NCBI GenBank assembly: GCA_029260765.1
Contig: JAJDCP010000177.1
Coordinates: 1 to 64,000 of the forward strand
DNA from: Planctomycetota bacterium
GTDB taxonomy: Bacteria > Planctomycetota > J058 > JAJDCP01
DNA length: 64,000 bases
Reading direction: 5' to 3'
Part shown: in pieces, positions 7,830-17,099 of the stretch
How the letters are laid out: every line of letters begins with the position of its first letter
Position numbering within the stretch: position 1 is the stretch's first letter
Made by a program: the position numbers and the translations under genes
The notes under the pieces: model-generated
Database searches by the model: none
What the model was told of the DNA's origin: nothing
Seen by the model: the letters and a program-made list of their open reading frames with translations, nothing else

Positions 7830-10800
7830 TCAGTTGAGAGTCGGGTTGTTCTTGCGCTGCAGTTCCATGTTGATCGCCAGCCCGCGGATCTCGTTGGTCA
7901 GCACGTCGAAGGACACGGGCGTCCCCGACTCGAGGACGTTCTCGCCCTTGACCATCGACTCGTAGATTTTGGTGCGGCCGTCGACGTCGTCGCTTTTGAC
8001 GGTCAGCAGCTCTTGGAGGATGTTCGCAGCCCCGTAGGCCTCGAGTGCCCAGACTTCCATTTCACCGAAACGCTGCCCACCAAAGCGGGCCTTGCCGCCC
8101 AGGGGCTGCTGCGTGATCAGCGAGTAGGGGCCTGTCGCCCGGGCGTGGACTTTGTCATCGACCAGGTGGTGCAATTTGAGCATGTAGAGGTAACCGACAG
8201 TTACCTGCTGCGTGAACCGCTCTCCGGTACGTCCGTCGAACAGGACGGCCTTGCCGGTGGTCGGGAGGGCAGCACGCTTGAGCTCGCCTCGGATCTCTTT
8301 CTCGGGCACGCCGTCGAAGACCGGGGAGATGGCCTGGAAACCCAGCGCCTTCGCCGCCCAGCCGAGGTGGGTCTCGAGGATCTGTCCGACGTTCATGCGG
8401 CTCGGAACGCCCAGCGGATTCAGAACAATCTGTACCGGCGTCCCGTCGTCCAGGAACGGCATGTCTTCTTTGGGGCAGATCTTTGAGATTACGCCCTTAT
8501 TGCCGTGGCGTCCGGCCATCTTGTCGCCGACCGACAAGGTCCGTTTGGTTGCGACGAAGACCTTGACCATTTCCAGCACGCCCGTCTGCAGCTCGTCACC
8601 GTTCTTGAGCCGATCGATCTTGCGATCGCGTTCGGTCGTCAGCTCTTCGATGCGCTCGATGAAGCGCCGGATGGTCTCGTGGATGTCCACTTCGTCCGCG
8701 CTGGCGGGGATGTCGAGCATATCGACCATCAGCACGCGCTTGAGCTCTTCGAAGTCCATGGTGGCGACATCGAAGTCAGAGATCACCGCGCCGGTCTTCT
8801 TGACCTTGACCGGACCGCCGATCAACCTCTCGAGGCTGCGGATCAGGCCCTGCAACTGTTGGTCGATCTTCTTGTCGTAGGTCGACTTGATCTGGTCGCA
8901 CTCGGCCTTGATCTTCAGCTTCTCGTCTTCGCTGGGCATGGTCTTGCGCGAGAACTTCTGCGCGTCAATCACGATGCCCTCGACGCCCGAGGGCACTTCG
9001 AGAGACTCGTTCTTCACATCCTTGCCCGACTGACCAAAGATCGCGTACAGCAAGCGCTCTTCGGGGGTCAGCTCACTCTTGCTCTTCGGCGCCACCTTGC
9101 CGACCAGAATGCCACCAGGAGAGACCCGGGTTCCGACCCGGATGATGCCGTTTTCGTCGAGCACCCGCAGGATCTTCTCCGACACATTGGGAATATCCCG
9201 CGTGAACTCTTCACGACCCAGCTTGGTCTCACGGATCTCTGTGTCGAATTCGTCGATGTGGATCGAGGTGTAGACGTCGTCGTGGACCAGCTCTTCGCTG
9301 ACGAGGATGGCGTCCTCGAAGTTGTACCCGTCCCACGGCATGAACGCGACCAGCACGTTCTTGCCGAGTGCCAGCTCGCCGTCTTTGGTCGCCGCGCCGT
9401 CCGCGAGCACGTCACCCTTTTTGATGGAGTCACCTTCGCGCACGATCGGCGTCTGGTTCAAGCAGGTGCGCTCGTTCAGGCCCACGAATTTCCGCAGGCG
9501 GTAGATCTCGTCGCCGACCTGGATCTCGGTGGCGGTGACCTTGCGGACGACGCCTTCGTTCTTGGAGATCACCACCATGCCCGAGTTGCGGGCTACGCTG
9601 ACTTCCATGCCCGTCGCGACTACAGGCGGCTCGGTCAACAACAGCGGAACGGCCTGGCGCTGCATGTTGGAGCCCATCAAGGCGCGGTTGGCATCGTCAT
9701 GCTCAAGGAACGGAATCAAGCTCGCCGAGACACCCACCAGCTGTTTGGGAGAGACGTCCATCAGCTCGATGACCTTGGGACTCATCGCCAGGAAGTCGCC
9801 GTTCTTGCGGCAGATGATTCCGGCCTTGCCGTCCTGCAGGATCTCGCCTTCCTTGGTCATGGGAGAGTCTGCCGGGCACAACACCCGATTCTCTTCCTGG
9901 TCGGCGCGCAGGTAGCGGATCTCGTCGGTGACCACACCCTTCTTGACGGTGCGGTACGGAGCCACCAGGAATCCGTAGCCGTCGATCTTGGCATAGATGC
10001 TGAGGCTCGCGATCAGACCGATGTTGGTTCCTTCAGGCGTCTCGATCGGGCAGATTCGGCCGTAGTGGCTGATGTGGACGTCGCGCACCTCAAAACTGGC
10101 GCGCTTCCGGTTCAGACCGCCAGGGCCCAACGCGGACAAGCGTCGTTCGTGCGTCAGCTGCGAGAGCGGGTTGGTCTGGTCGACAACCTGCGAGAGCTCA
10201 CCGCGTCCAAAGAAGTAGTCGATGGCCGAGGAGATGGTCTTGGCGCTGATGATGCTACGCGGCGTCAGGGTCTCGGGGTCGCCCTCAAGTTTGTCCTGCA
10301 CGCTGCGCTTGAATTTCAGGAAGCCTTTGCGGAATTCATCGCCGGCCAGCTCACCGATGGTGCGTACGCGACGGTTGCCGAGGTGATCGATATCGTCGAG
10401 CTCGCCCCGGCTGTTGCGCAAGCCAATCAGGTACTTGATCGCAGCGATGAAGTCTTCCGGCTGCAGCGTCATCTGTGCTTCGGACACATTCATGCCGAAT
10501 TTGCGGTTGATCCTGAAGCGGCCCACCTTGCCCAGCCGGTATTTGTTCGGATCCCGGAATTTGTCGTCGAACAGATTCTTGGCGCGGTCGAACGGCGCGG
10601 GATTCCCGGGCCGCAGTCGCTGATAGATCTTGATCAACGCTTCTTTGTGAGTCTTCGAGGTCTCCAGGCGGAGGGTATCGAGGATCAGGAAGTCATCAAT
10701 CTGGGTGATGACTTCCATTTCCTTCAGGCCCAGGCCCTCGATCTGCTCCAGCAAAGCCTCGGAAAACGCCTCTCCGGCCTCGAGCAGGATCTCGTTGTTC

Positions 10801-11525
10801 TCATTCTTGATGTCGAAGACCGAGACCCGGTTCTTGACCTTTTCCTGCCAGCCTGGGTTCTTGGTTGACACGACTTCGGTCGGATAGAACAGCCGGATCA
10901 GGTCGACGTCTCGTGAGTATTTCTCGTCGAAGGCACGGAGCAGGCAAGTCGCGGGGAATTTTCCGGTCTGGTCGATGCGCACGACCAGCACGTCCTTCTT
11001 GGAGACATTCAGTTCGATCCAGCTGCCACGCTCCGGGATGATGCGGCATTTATGCAACACCTTCTCGGAGTTGGTGGTTTGCTTCTCGATGTCGAAGTCG
11101 ACACCGGGAGAGCGGTGGAGCTGGCTGACGATCACACGCTCTGCACCGTTGATGATGAATTCACCACCACCGATCATCCGCGGGATCTCGCCGAGGTAGA
11201 TATCTTCTTCGACGGGCTCGTCCTTGACCAGACGGACCCGGATGCGGAAACGCATGCCATAGGTCAGGCGCAGCTTGCGGCACTCGTCCGGAGTGTAGCG
11301 GGGCCAACCCAGGTCGTAGTGCAGGTACTCGAGGCGTACACTCTCGCCCGAGTACTTGGAGGTGATCGGAAAGATCTCCTGCAGGATGGCTTCCAGACCT
11401 TGTTTCTTCCGCTTGTGCGCGGGTACATCCATCTGCAGATAGTCCCGGTAGGACTTGACCTGCAGCTCCATGAGATCTGGAATGGGAACCACTTCACGTA
11501 CGTGACCGTACCGCCGCTGTTCCAT
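7830..11525 (-). CDS. rpoB: DNA-directed RNA polymerase subunit beta
   Basis: The 1231-residue protein carries RpoB signatures including FFGRGELSQVVDQTNPLSQL, ALGPGGLNRKRASFEVRDVH, ICPIETPEGTNIGL and the C-terminal GGKARFGGQRFGEMEVWALE. It is shorter than E. coli RpoB, as expected for a form without the large lineage-specific insertions. In the rifampicin cluster the key Asp516, Ser522, His526 and Ser531 (E. coli numbers) are present, while Phe514, Met515 and Asn518 are replaced by Val, Val and Thr. The ATG follows AAGGAAA. A 300-base spacer with a strong palindrome separates it from rplL, similar in position to the processed rplL-rpoB spacer of E. coli. Confidence 0.98.
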   Translation of the reverse strand: MEQRRYGHVREVVPIPDLMELQVKSYRDYLQMDVPAHKRKKQGLEAILQEIFPITSKYSGESVRLEYLHYDLGWPRYTPDECRKLRLTYGMRFRIRVRLVKDEPVEEDIYLGEIPRMIGGGEFIINGAERVIVSQLHRSPGVDFDIEKQTTNSEKVLHKCRIIPERGSWIELNVSKKDVLVVRIDQTGKFPATCLLRAFDEKYSRDVDLIRLFYPTEVVSTKNPGWQEKVKNRVSVFDIKNENNEILLEAGEAFSEALLEQIEGLGLKEMEVITQIDDFLILDTLRLETSKTHKEALIKIYQRLRPGNPAPFDRAKNLFDDKFRDPNKYRLGKVGRFRINRKFGMNVSEAQMTLQPEDFIAAIKYLIGLRNSRGELDDIDHLGNRRVRTIGELAGDEFRKGFLKFKRSVQDKLEGDPETLTPRSIISAKTISSAIDYFFGRGELSQVVDQTNPLSQLTHERRLSALGPGGLNRKRASFEVRDVHISHYGRICPIETPEGTNIGLIASLSIYAKIDGYGFLVAPYRTVKKGVVTDEIRYLRADQEENRVLCPADSPMTKEGEILQDGKAGIICRKNGDFLAMSPKVIELMDVSPKQLVGVSASLIPFLEHDDANRALMGSNMQRQAVPLLLTEPPVVATGMEVSVARNSGMVVISKNEGVVRKVTATEIQVGDEIYRLRKFVGLNERTCLNQTPIVREGDSIKKGDVLADGAATKDGELALGKNVLVAFMPWDGYNFEDAILVSEELVHDDVYTSIHIDEFDTEIRETKLGREEFTRDIPNVSEKILRVLDENGIIRVGTRVSPGGILVGKVAPKSKSELTPEERLLYAIFGQSGKDVKNESLEVPSGVEGIVIDAQKFSRKTMPSEDEKLKIKAECDQIKSTYDKKIDQQLQGLIRSLERLIGGPVKVKKTGAVISDFDVATMDFEELKRVLMVDMLDIPASADEVDIHETIRRFIERIEELTTERDRKIDRLKNGDELQTGVLEMVKVFVATKRTLSVGDKMAGRHGNKGVISKICPKEDMPFLDDGTPVQIVLNPLGVPSRMNVGQILETHLGWAAKALGFQAISPVFDGVPEKEIRGELKRAALPTTGKAVLFDGRTGERFTQQVTVGYLYMLKLHHLVDDKVHARATGPYSLITQQPLGGKARFGGQRFGEMEVWALEAYGAANILQELLTVKSDDVDGRTKIYESMVKGENVLESGTPVSFDVLTNEIRGLAINMELQRKNNPTLN

Positions 11526-11825
11526 AGTTATGCGTTTCCTTTTGGACTGGTGACGTGGATTGAAGCGACCTCGAGCGGCCGGACGACACTGATGTGGGGC
11601 CCCACATCAGCGCGCATCCGCCGCACTTCGGCGCACAGGCCCGATACTCCCCGGCGAAAGCCATCTCCCTCGTGGGGAGCGGATACCTGCCAGAAGGTCC
11701 AGCCTGGCGCCGACTGCGAACGCCTGTCGCTCCACTCCGCCTGATGGCACGCCTGCGCGCGCCGGGAAAGACCCGGTGCCCGCATGTGCCAAAGGGCGAA
11801 GGGAGCGCCATGTACCGATCCCAGT
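11526..11825 (-). other. rplL-rpoB spacer with a 22-bp perfect palindrome and two smaller stems
   Basis: No gene is visible in these 300 bases. They hold a perfect palindrome at 11589-11610 (CTGATGTGGGG and its complement), which in RNA folds to a 9-bp stem with a GGCC loop 64 bases before rpoB. Two smaller stems lie further upstream: CTCCC/GGGAG near 11666 and CCGGG/CCCGG at 11762-11776. None has a T-run, so intrinsic termination is unlikely. In E. coli this spacer holds an attenuator and an RNase III site that set the ratio of L7/L12 to polymerase; a processing role here is inferred. Confidence 0.55.
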
Positions 11826-12281
11826 CTACTTGACCTCGACCACGCCTCCGGCGGCCTCGATCTGAGCACGGATCTTCTCGGCCTCTTCCTTGTCCACTTT
11901 CTCTTTGAGCGCCTTCGGAGCCGCGTCCACGACGGCCTTGGCATCTTTCAGGCTCAAACCGGTCAGAGCGCGAACTTCCTTGATCACGGCGATCTTCTTC
12001 TGACCCGCGTTGATCAGGATGACGTCGAAGGCGGTCTGCTCCTCTTCTTCGTCTGCACCGGCATCGCCGGCCGGACCCGCCATCACTGCCGCCGGAGCAG
12101 CAGCGGAAACGCCCCACTGGTCTTCGCAAAGCTTGACCAGGCCCAGGGCTCCGAGCACCGTCGTCTTCTCAAGCACCTTCATGAAGACCACGCCGCGGTC
12201 CTCTTCAGAGAGCTTCAACAAATCATCGATGGCCTTTTGAGCTTCTTTGGAAACCTCGACCTCTGCGACTGCCTCAGTCAT
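11826..12281 (-). CDS. rplL: 50S ribosomal protein L7/L12
   Basis: The C-terminal domain is unmistakable (FDVILINAGQKKIAVIKEVR, LTGLSLKDAKAVVDAAPKAL, ending GGVVEVK). L7/L12 forms the flexible stalk that recruits translation GTPases such as EF-Tu and EF-G. The ATG at 12281 follows an AAGGAGG Shine-Dalgarno at five bases, so the longer open frame upstream is not used. At 151 residues it is longer than the usual 120-130. The extra length lies in the N-terminal dimerisation/hinge part, which includes an Ala-Pro-Gly hinge followed by an acidic DEEEE. It follows rplJ by 43 bases. Confidence 0.95.
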   Translation of the reverse strand: MTEAVAEVEVSKEAQKAIDDLLKLSEEDRGVVFMKVLEKTTVLGALGLVKLCEDQWGVSAAAPAAVMAGPAGDAGADEEEEQTAFDVILINAGQKKIAVIKEVRALTGLSLKDAKAVVDAAPKALKEKVDKEEAEKIRAQIEAAGGVVEVK

Positions 12282-12324
12282 GACTACCTCCTTGAAACGG
12301 TGTCCCCAAAATTGTTTTGTTTGT

Positions 12325-12870
12325 TCAGGCTTCGCCAGCTTCACTACCGCGCTTTTCCACAAGGGCCTTGAGCACGTAGAGAGGCTGGACGGCAGCAAGC
12401 TGACTGAGGATCACGAAGTTCCTGGCAGCAGCCTGGACAATGCCGAGCACCATGGCGAGCACCTGCGGACGGCTGGGAACCTTCGAAAGCGCTTCGACAC
12501 CCTTGGCGTCGAGAGCTTTGCCTGGCAGGAAGCCGCCTTTGATCTGCAGGGCTTTCGCCTTGTTTTTCTTTTTCCAATCCAGAACCGTCTTTGCCACCAA
12601 TGGCGGGCCTTCGCCCCCAAAAACGATGGCCGACGGGCCTTCGAACAGATCAGACCCCGAGGCCTCGGGAAAGCCGAGATCCGTCAAGGCTCGCCGCGCC
12701 ATCGTGTTCTTGACGACGGCGAGCTTGATGTCCGCTTCCCGCAACGAAGTCCGGAGTGAATATGTCAGTTTGGAGTCGAGACCGGTGAAGTCTACAACCA
12801 CACCACCGTCCAATCCGGACAGCTTGTCCTTGATCTCCTGCGCCATCCAGCGCGTCAGTACCTTGGCCAT
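12325..12870 (-). CDS. rplJ: 50S ribosomal protein L10
   Basis: The 181-residue protein shows the L10 pattern: an N-terminal rRNA-binding domain with VVVDFTGLDSKLTYSLRTSL and VVKNTMARRAL, then a C-terminal helix that carries L7/L12 dimers. Length is normal. Only 15 bases separate it from rplA upstream, so the long L10-binding leader that regulates rplJL in E. coli cannot be present; regulation, if any, must act elsewhere. It begins with ATG. Confidence 0.95.
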   Translation of the reverse strand: MAKVLTRWMAQEIKDKLSGLDGGVVVDFTGLDSKLTYSLRTSLREADIKLAVVKNTMARRALTDLGFPEASGSDLFEGPSAIVFGGEGPPLVAKTVLDWKKKNKAKALQIKGGFLPGKALDAKGVEALSKVPSRPQVLAMVLGIVQAAARNFVILSQLAAVQPLYVLKALVEKRGSEAGEA

Positions 12871-12885
12871 GTCAAAGCCTCCGAC

Positions 12886-13563
12886 TCAACGAATTGCAAG
12901 TTTGATCGCAGGCCCCATGGTCGACGACAGTGTGGCGCTATTCATGAAGACGCCTTTGGCCTGCGCCGGTTTGAGTACCAGGAGATGCTCGACCAGGGCG
13001 TTAATGTTGTCGACGAGTTTCTCCGCGGGGAAGTCCCGCTTACCGACAGGAGCGTGAACATTCGCGCCTTTGTCGTTGCGGAACTCGATCTTTCCGGCGC
13101 GGAACTCGCGCACGGCCGCCCCGACGTTGTCGGTGACAGTGCCGCTCTTGGGGCTCGGCATTTTTCCCTGCGGGCCCAAGACCCGCCCAAGGCGACCCAC
13201 GAACCGCATCATGGCCGGAACTGCAATGGCCACGTCGAATTCGGACCAACCATCTTGGATCTTCTTGACGAGATCCTGGCCACCGACTTCAACTGCCCCA
13301 GCTTCGGCTGCCTCAGCGGCCTTGTCGCCCTCGGCGAAGACGATCACACGCTTTTCCTTGCCGATGCCATGGGGCAGGGAAAATGCACCGCGAACCTGCT
13401 GCCGGCGAGGGTCGATGCCCAGGCTGACCGAGAGGTCTACGGTTTCTGTGAACTTCAGGCCTTCCAGCTTCTTCAGGATTCCGACCGCTTCCTCAACGCT
13501 GTAACGCTGTTGGCGGTCATACTGCTCGACGCACTTTTTGTAGCGCTTGCTCCGAGTTTTCAA
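12886..13563 (-). CDS. rplA: 50S ribosomal protein L1 (TTG start)
   Basis: The 225-residue protein starts MKTRSKRYKKCVEQYDRQQR and has the L1 motifs LGPQGKMPSPKSGTVTDN and GANVHAPVGKRDFP. L1 forms the mobile stalk at the E-site and in many bacteria represses its own operon. The start codon is TTG, exactly six bases after AAGGAG (13570-13575), and no ATG or GTG fits better, so a weak start on a strong Shine-Dalgarno is likely real. It lies 59 bases after rplK. Confidence 0.95.
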   Translation of the reverse strand: MKTRSKRYKKCVEQYDRQQRYSVEEAVGILKKLEGLKFTETVDLSVSLGIDPRRQQVRGAFSLPHGIGKEKRVIVFAEGDKAAEAAEAGAVEVGGQDLVKKIQDGWSEFDVAIAVPAMMRFVGRLGRVLGPQGKMPSPKSGTVTDNVGAAVREFRAGKIEFRNDKGANVHAPVGKRDFPAEKLVDNINALVEHLLVLKPAQAKGVFMNSATLSSTMGPAIKLAIR

Positions 13564-13622
13564 TGAACGCTCCTTCGAGTCGGACGCAGCCGACCCTCCC
13601 TCCGGAGAGGTAATTGCCGTCG

Positions 13623-14054
13623 CTAGGCGACGACCTCGATCCCCATACTGCGTGCCGTGCCTTCAATGATCCGGCATGCCGCCTCGATAGACGCGGCATT
13701 CAAGTCGGCGTCTTTCATCTCGGCAATTTCTTTAACCTGTGCAGCTGTCACCGTCCCCACCTTGTCGCGGTGCGGTACAGCCGAGCCCTTCGCGATCCCA
13801 GCGGCCTTCTTGAGCAGCACAGCCGCGGGTGGGCTTTTCAGCTTGAGCTCGAAGGTGCGCTGCCGGTCATTGAAGATGGTGACTTCGACCGGAATGATCA
13901 GGCCCGGCTTTTCACGGGTCTTGTCATTGAACTGCTGCACGAAGGCGCCGATGTTCACTCCGTATTGACCGAGTGCGGGCCCAACGGGCGGAGCCGCCGT
14001 GGCCTGGCCACCCGGGCACTGGAGTTTGACGAGCGCTAGAACATCTTTAGCCAT
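13623..14054 (-). CDS. rplK: 50S ribosomal protein L11
   Basis: The 143-residue protein reads as typical L11: N-terminal GQATAAPPVGPALGQYGVNI with the PPVGPALG loop that binds thiostrepton and the GTPase-associated centre, and C-terminal ACRIIEGTARSMGIEV. It binds 23S rRNA near the factor site and is needed for RelA-type stringent signalling in species that have it. Length and ATG start are normal. It follows nusG by 26 bases and begins the L11-L1-L10-L12 block. Confidence 0.97.
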   Translation of the reverse strand: MAKDVLALVKLQCPGGQATAAPPVGPALGQYGVNIGAFVQQFNDKTREKPGLIIPVEVTIFNDRQRTFELKLKSPPAAVLLKKAAGIAKGSAVPHRDKVGTVTAAQVKEIAEMKDADLNAASIEAACRIIEGTARSMGIEVVA

Positions 14055-14080
14055 TCCTGGACCTCTACTTCAATGACACA

Positions 14081-14665
14081 TCAAGTGACTGGTTCGACCT
14101 GCCAAAGCTCCAAGGGCACTGAGGTCGGACGGCCCCAGATGTCGACGACGACTTTGACGGTGCCCTTCTGCGGGACGACTTCTTCGACTTCGCCGACGAA
14201 GTTCTTGAAGGGGCCGTCGATGATCGTGACCTTCGCTCCCACTTCGAGTTGCTCTTGAACGATGGGAGCGGGTTCCGGCGCGCCTTCGACGCGCCGCAGC
14301 ACATCTTCGACCTCTTGAGCCTTCATGCACTGCGGCTTGTGGCTGCCACCGAGGAAATCGCCAATTCCGGGGGTCTCTTTGATCAGGAACCAGACATCCT
14401 CGGGGATGGTCTCATCGTTCTCGAACTCAATCTCGGCCATGATGTAGCCGGGAAAGATCTTTCGCTTCTTGGGCTTGGGCTTTCGTTTGGTCTTGGGCTT
14501 GACTTTATCCTTCAGGCTGATCGGCTCGGCGATGGTCTCTTTGGGAACCATCACCTGGTAGATCAGGTGCGACAGACTCCTGGCCTGGATGCGACGCTCC
14601 AAAGCACGGCAAATCGAGTCTTCCCGTCCACTCTGGACGCGCAGAACAAACCAACGCTTTGCCAT
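14081..14665 (-). CDS. nusG: Transcription elongation/antitermination factor NusG
   Basis: The protein starts MAKRWFVLRVQSGREDSICR, the NGN domain that binds the RNA polymerase clamp, and ends in a KOW domain containing VTIIDGPFKNFVGEVEEV. The ATG at 14665 is six bases below the secE stop; an upstream extension would overlap secE and is rejected. Its 194 residues include a Lys/Pro-rich insert (LKDKVKPKTKRKPKPKKRK) before the conserved IFPGYI, much longer and more basic than in E. coli NusG, which might add nucleic-acid contacts. The secE-nusG-rplK order is conserved across bacteria. Confidence 0.96.
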   Translation of the reverse strand: MAKRWFVLRVQSGREDSICRALERRIQARSLSHLIYQVMVPKETIAEPISLKDKVKPKTKRKPKPKKRKIFPGYIMAEIEFENDETIPEDVWFLIKETPGIGDFLGGSHKPQCMKAQEVEDVLRRVEGAPEPAPIVQEQLEVGAKVTIIDGPFKNFVGEVEEVVPQKGTVKVVVDIWGRPTSVPLELWQVEPVT

Positions 14666-14670
14666 GTCAC

Positions 14671-15096
14671 CTATCCCCAGACCAGATCGAGGAAGACCTT
14701 GGCCAAAACCTGGTCGAGCGCAAAAATGTACACACCGAGTACGATGGTCGTCACGATAACGACGATCGAATGGGTGATGACTTCGGAGCGGTGGCTCCAA
14801 GTCACCTTCTGCAACTCGGCCTCGGTCTCGATGAGGAAGTTGGCGACCTTCTCGTGGTTCGACAGCCAGAAGACCAGGTAGGCACTGACTGCGAGGACCA
14901 TCAGGCCGATCAACGAGGCCCAGTTTATGGGCACATCATCGCCGAAGGCGTTGGTAAGGTTCTTGCCGAGCGCACTCCATCCAGTGAGATACTGGAAGAG
15001 GGAGTAGCTCCCGAACGCAGCCAGTGCTCCCGCGATGACAGCCAATCCGCCGCGCACGCGTTCACCCTGGCCGGGTTTGTAGATCTCAAAGGCCAT
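14671..15096 (-). CDS. secE: Preprotein translocase subunit SecE
   Basis: The protein has 141 residues and three hydrophobic segments (about residues 18-40, 62-82 and 108-128). The last is preceded by the SecE core FLIETEAELQKVTWSHRSEV, which clamps SecY. Three-segment SecE proteins occur in E. coli and other diderms. The ATG at 15096 (MAFEIYKPGQGERV) follows a GAGGT Shine-Dalgarno; the open frame further upstream is discarded. The gene ends six bases before nusG. A terminator-like hairpin lies between it and tRNA-Trp, so expression may depend on readthrough. Confidence 0.95.
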   Translation of the reverse strand: MAFEIYKPGQGERVRGGLAVIAGALAAFGSYSLFQYLTGWSALGKNLTNAFGDDVPINWASLIGLMVLAVSAYLVFWLSNHEKVANFLIETEAELQKVTWSHRSEVITHSIVVIVTTIVLGVYIFALDQVLAKVFLDLVWG

Positions 15097-15166
15097 CACG
15101 ACCTCGACTGTTCCTGAAGCCTGCAGGAGGCAGACCGGTTGTTGAAGTCCGGGGAACCTCAACGAC

Positions 15167-15210
15167 AAAAAAGAAAGCGGTCGGCTTTGCCCCGGCCGCC
15201 GCTAGACCGC
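15167..15210 (-). terminator. Terminator or attenuator between tRNA-Trp and secE
   Basis: On the minus strand GCGGT and CGGC pair with GCCG and ACCGC (15177-15210, with a four-base bulge), followed immediately by TTTCTTTTTT (15167-15176). This has the form of an intrinsic terminator with an imperfect stem. No good promoter is visible between it and secE, so partial readthrough (attenuation) would let the tRNA-tuf transcript outnumber the secE-nusG-ribosomal part. Confidence 0.6.
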
Positions 15211-15244
15211 CATCCCCAAACTCGAAAAAGCTGAGGACCTGTTA

Positions 15245-15317
15245 CAGGGCAGGAGGGACTTGAACCCCCAACCTACGGATTTGGAATCCGTTGCTCTGCC
15301 AATTGAGCTACTGCCCT
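15245..15317 (-). tRNA. tRNA-Trp (anticodon CCA)
   Basis: The minus strand folds into a full cloverleaf: acceptor AGGGCAG/CTGCCCT, anticodon loop TTCCAAA in the stem ACGGA/TCCGT giving CCA, a T arm with GGGGG/CCCTC (one G-U pair), and discriminator G73 as expected for tRNA-Trp. The 3' CCA is not encoded. It lies between tuf and secE, a placement found in many bacteria. Confidence 0.97.
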
Positions 15318-15379
15318 CGGTGCTGCCGAAACAGCGAGGCCCCCCAAGGGGAGCCCCAACGAACTCGAAACCTGCCGAG

Positions 15380-16582
<1,203 letters not shown>

Positions 16583-16647
16583 TGAAAACCGAGCCTCCTC
16601 ATCCCCCTCCGGCTGGAAGGGGTGAACACACATCAAAAGTAAAGTGG

Positions 16648-16719
<72 letters not shown>

Positions 16720-16751
16720 CTGTGTCCGCCAGGCCGAAGCCTGCACACGAG

Positions 16752-16822
16752 AGCGGGTGATGGGAATCGAACCCACATGATCGGCTTGGAAGGCCGACGC
16801 TCTACCATTGAGCTACACCCGC
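16752..16822 (-). tRNA. tRNA-Gly (anticodon TCC)
   Basis: Minus-strand cloverleaf with acceptor GCGGGTG/CACCCGC, anticodon stem TCGGC/GCCGA around CTTCCAA (anticodon TCC), T loop GGGTTCGATTCCC and discriminator T. It corresponds by order to glyT in the E. coli tufB operon. CCA is not encoded. Confidence 0.97.
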
Positions 16823-16834
16823 AATTACACCCAA

Positions 16835-16906
16835 AGCTAGCGGTGGGAATCGAACCCACAACCCTCCGCTTACAAGGCGGAAGCTCTACCGTTGAGCCAC
16901 GCTAGC
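16835..16906 (-). tRNA. tRNA-Thr (anticodon TGT)
   Basis: Minus-strand cloverleaf with acceptor GCTAGCG/CGCTAGC, anticodon stem TCCGC/GCGGA around CTTGTAA (anticodon TGT) and discriminator T. It is first in the operon and corresponds to thrU of E. coli. The tRNA-Tyr that lies between thrU and glyT in E. coli is absent; only 12 bases separate this gene from tRNA-Gly. Confidence 0.97.
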
Positions 16907-16998
16907 GCGATCGCTGCGGTGGCGCAGCGCGGTCTCGATCCTGTCGATTGCGGCTCCTGACCAAACCCAAGCAAATCCGCGACCAAACCGGGAGACGG

Positions 16999-17026
16999 AG
17001 TATACCAGCACGTCTCGGGCTGGCAA
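16999..17026 (-). promoter_or_regulatory. Promoter of the tRNA-tuf-secE-nusG-ribosomal/rpo operon
   Basis: The minus strand shows TTGCCA (17021-17026), 16 bases, then TATACT (16999-17004) preceded by TGG, an extended -10. Just upstream an A/T-rich stretch (17028-17046, reading CCAAAATTTCTCAGAATTCA on the minus strand) resembles an UP element. Predicted start is about 85 bases before the first tRNA. This fits a growth-rate regulated stable-RNA promoter. Confidence 0.75.
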
Positions 17027-17056
17027 ATGAATTCTGAGAAATTTTGGCTCCCAGAA

Positions 17057-17076
17057 GGGGGGGGTGGGGAGGGGGG
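17057..17076 (+). repeat. G-tract with quadruplex potential
   Basis: The plus strand holds eight G, T, four G, A and six G without interruption. This gives at least four G-tracts with one-base loops. It lies between the cysS stop and the -35 region of the tRNA-tuf promoter, 31 bases above the -35 box on the template strand. Confidence 0.6.
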
Positions 17077-17099
17077 TAAAGGCATTTGGTGCCATGGTT

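Noticed and set aside
8505..10868. Long open frame antisense to rpoB
   Set aside because: Shadow of rpoB; composition (His/Asp/Val/Gln-rich) is typical of antisense frames in GC-rich genes.
12871..12885. L10-binding leader before rplJ
   Set aside because: The rplA-rplJ gap is 15 bases, too short for such a structure.
16823..16834. tRNA-Tyr expected between tRNA-Thr(TGT) and tRNA-Gly(TCC)
   Set aside because: Only 12 bases are available; no cloverleaf possible.
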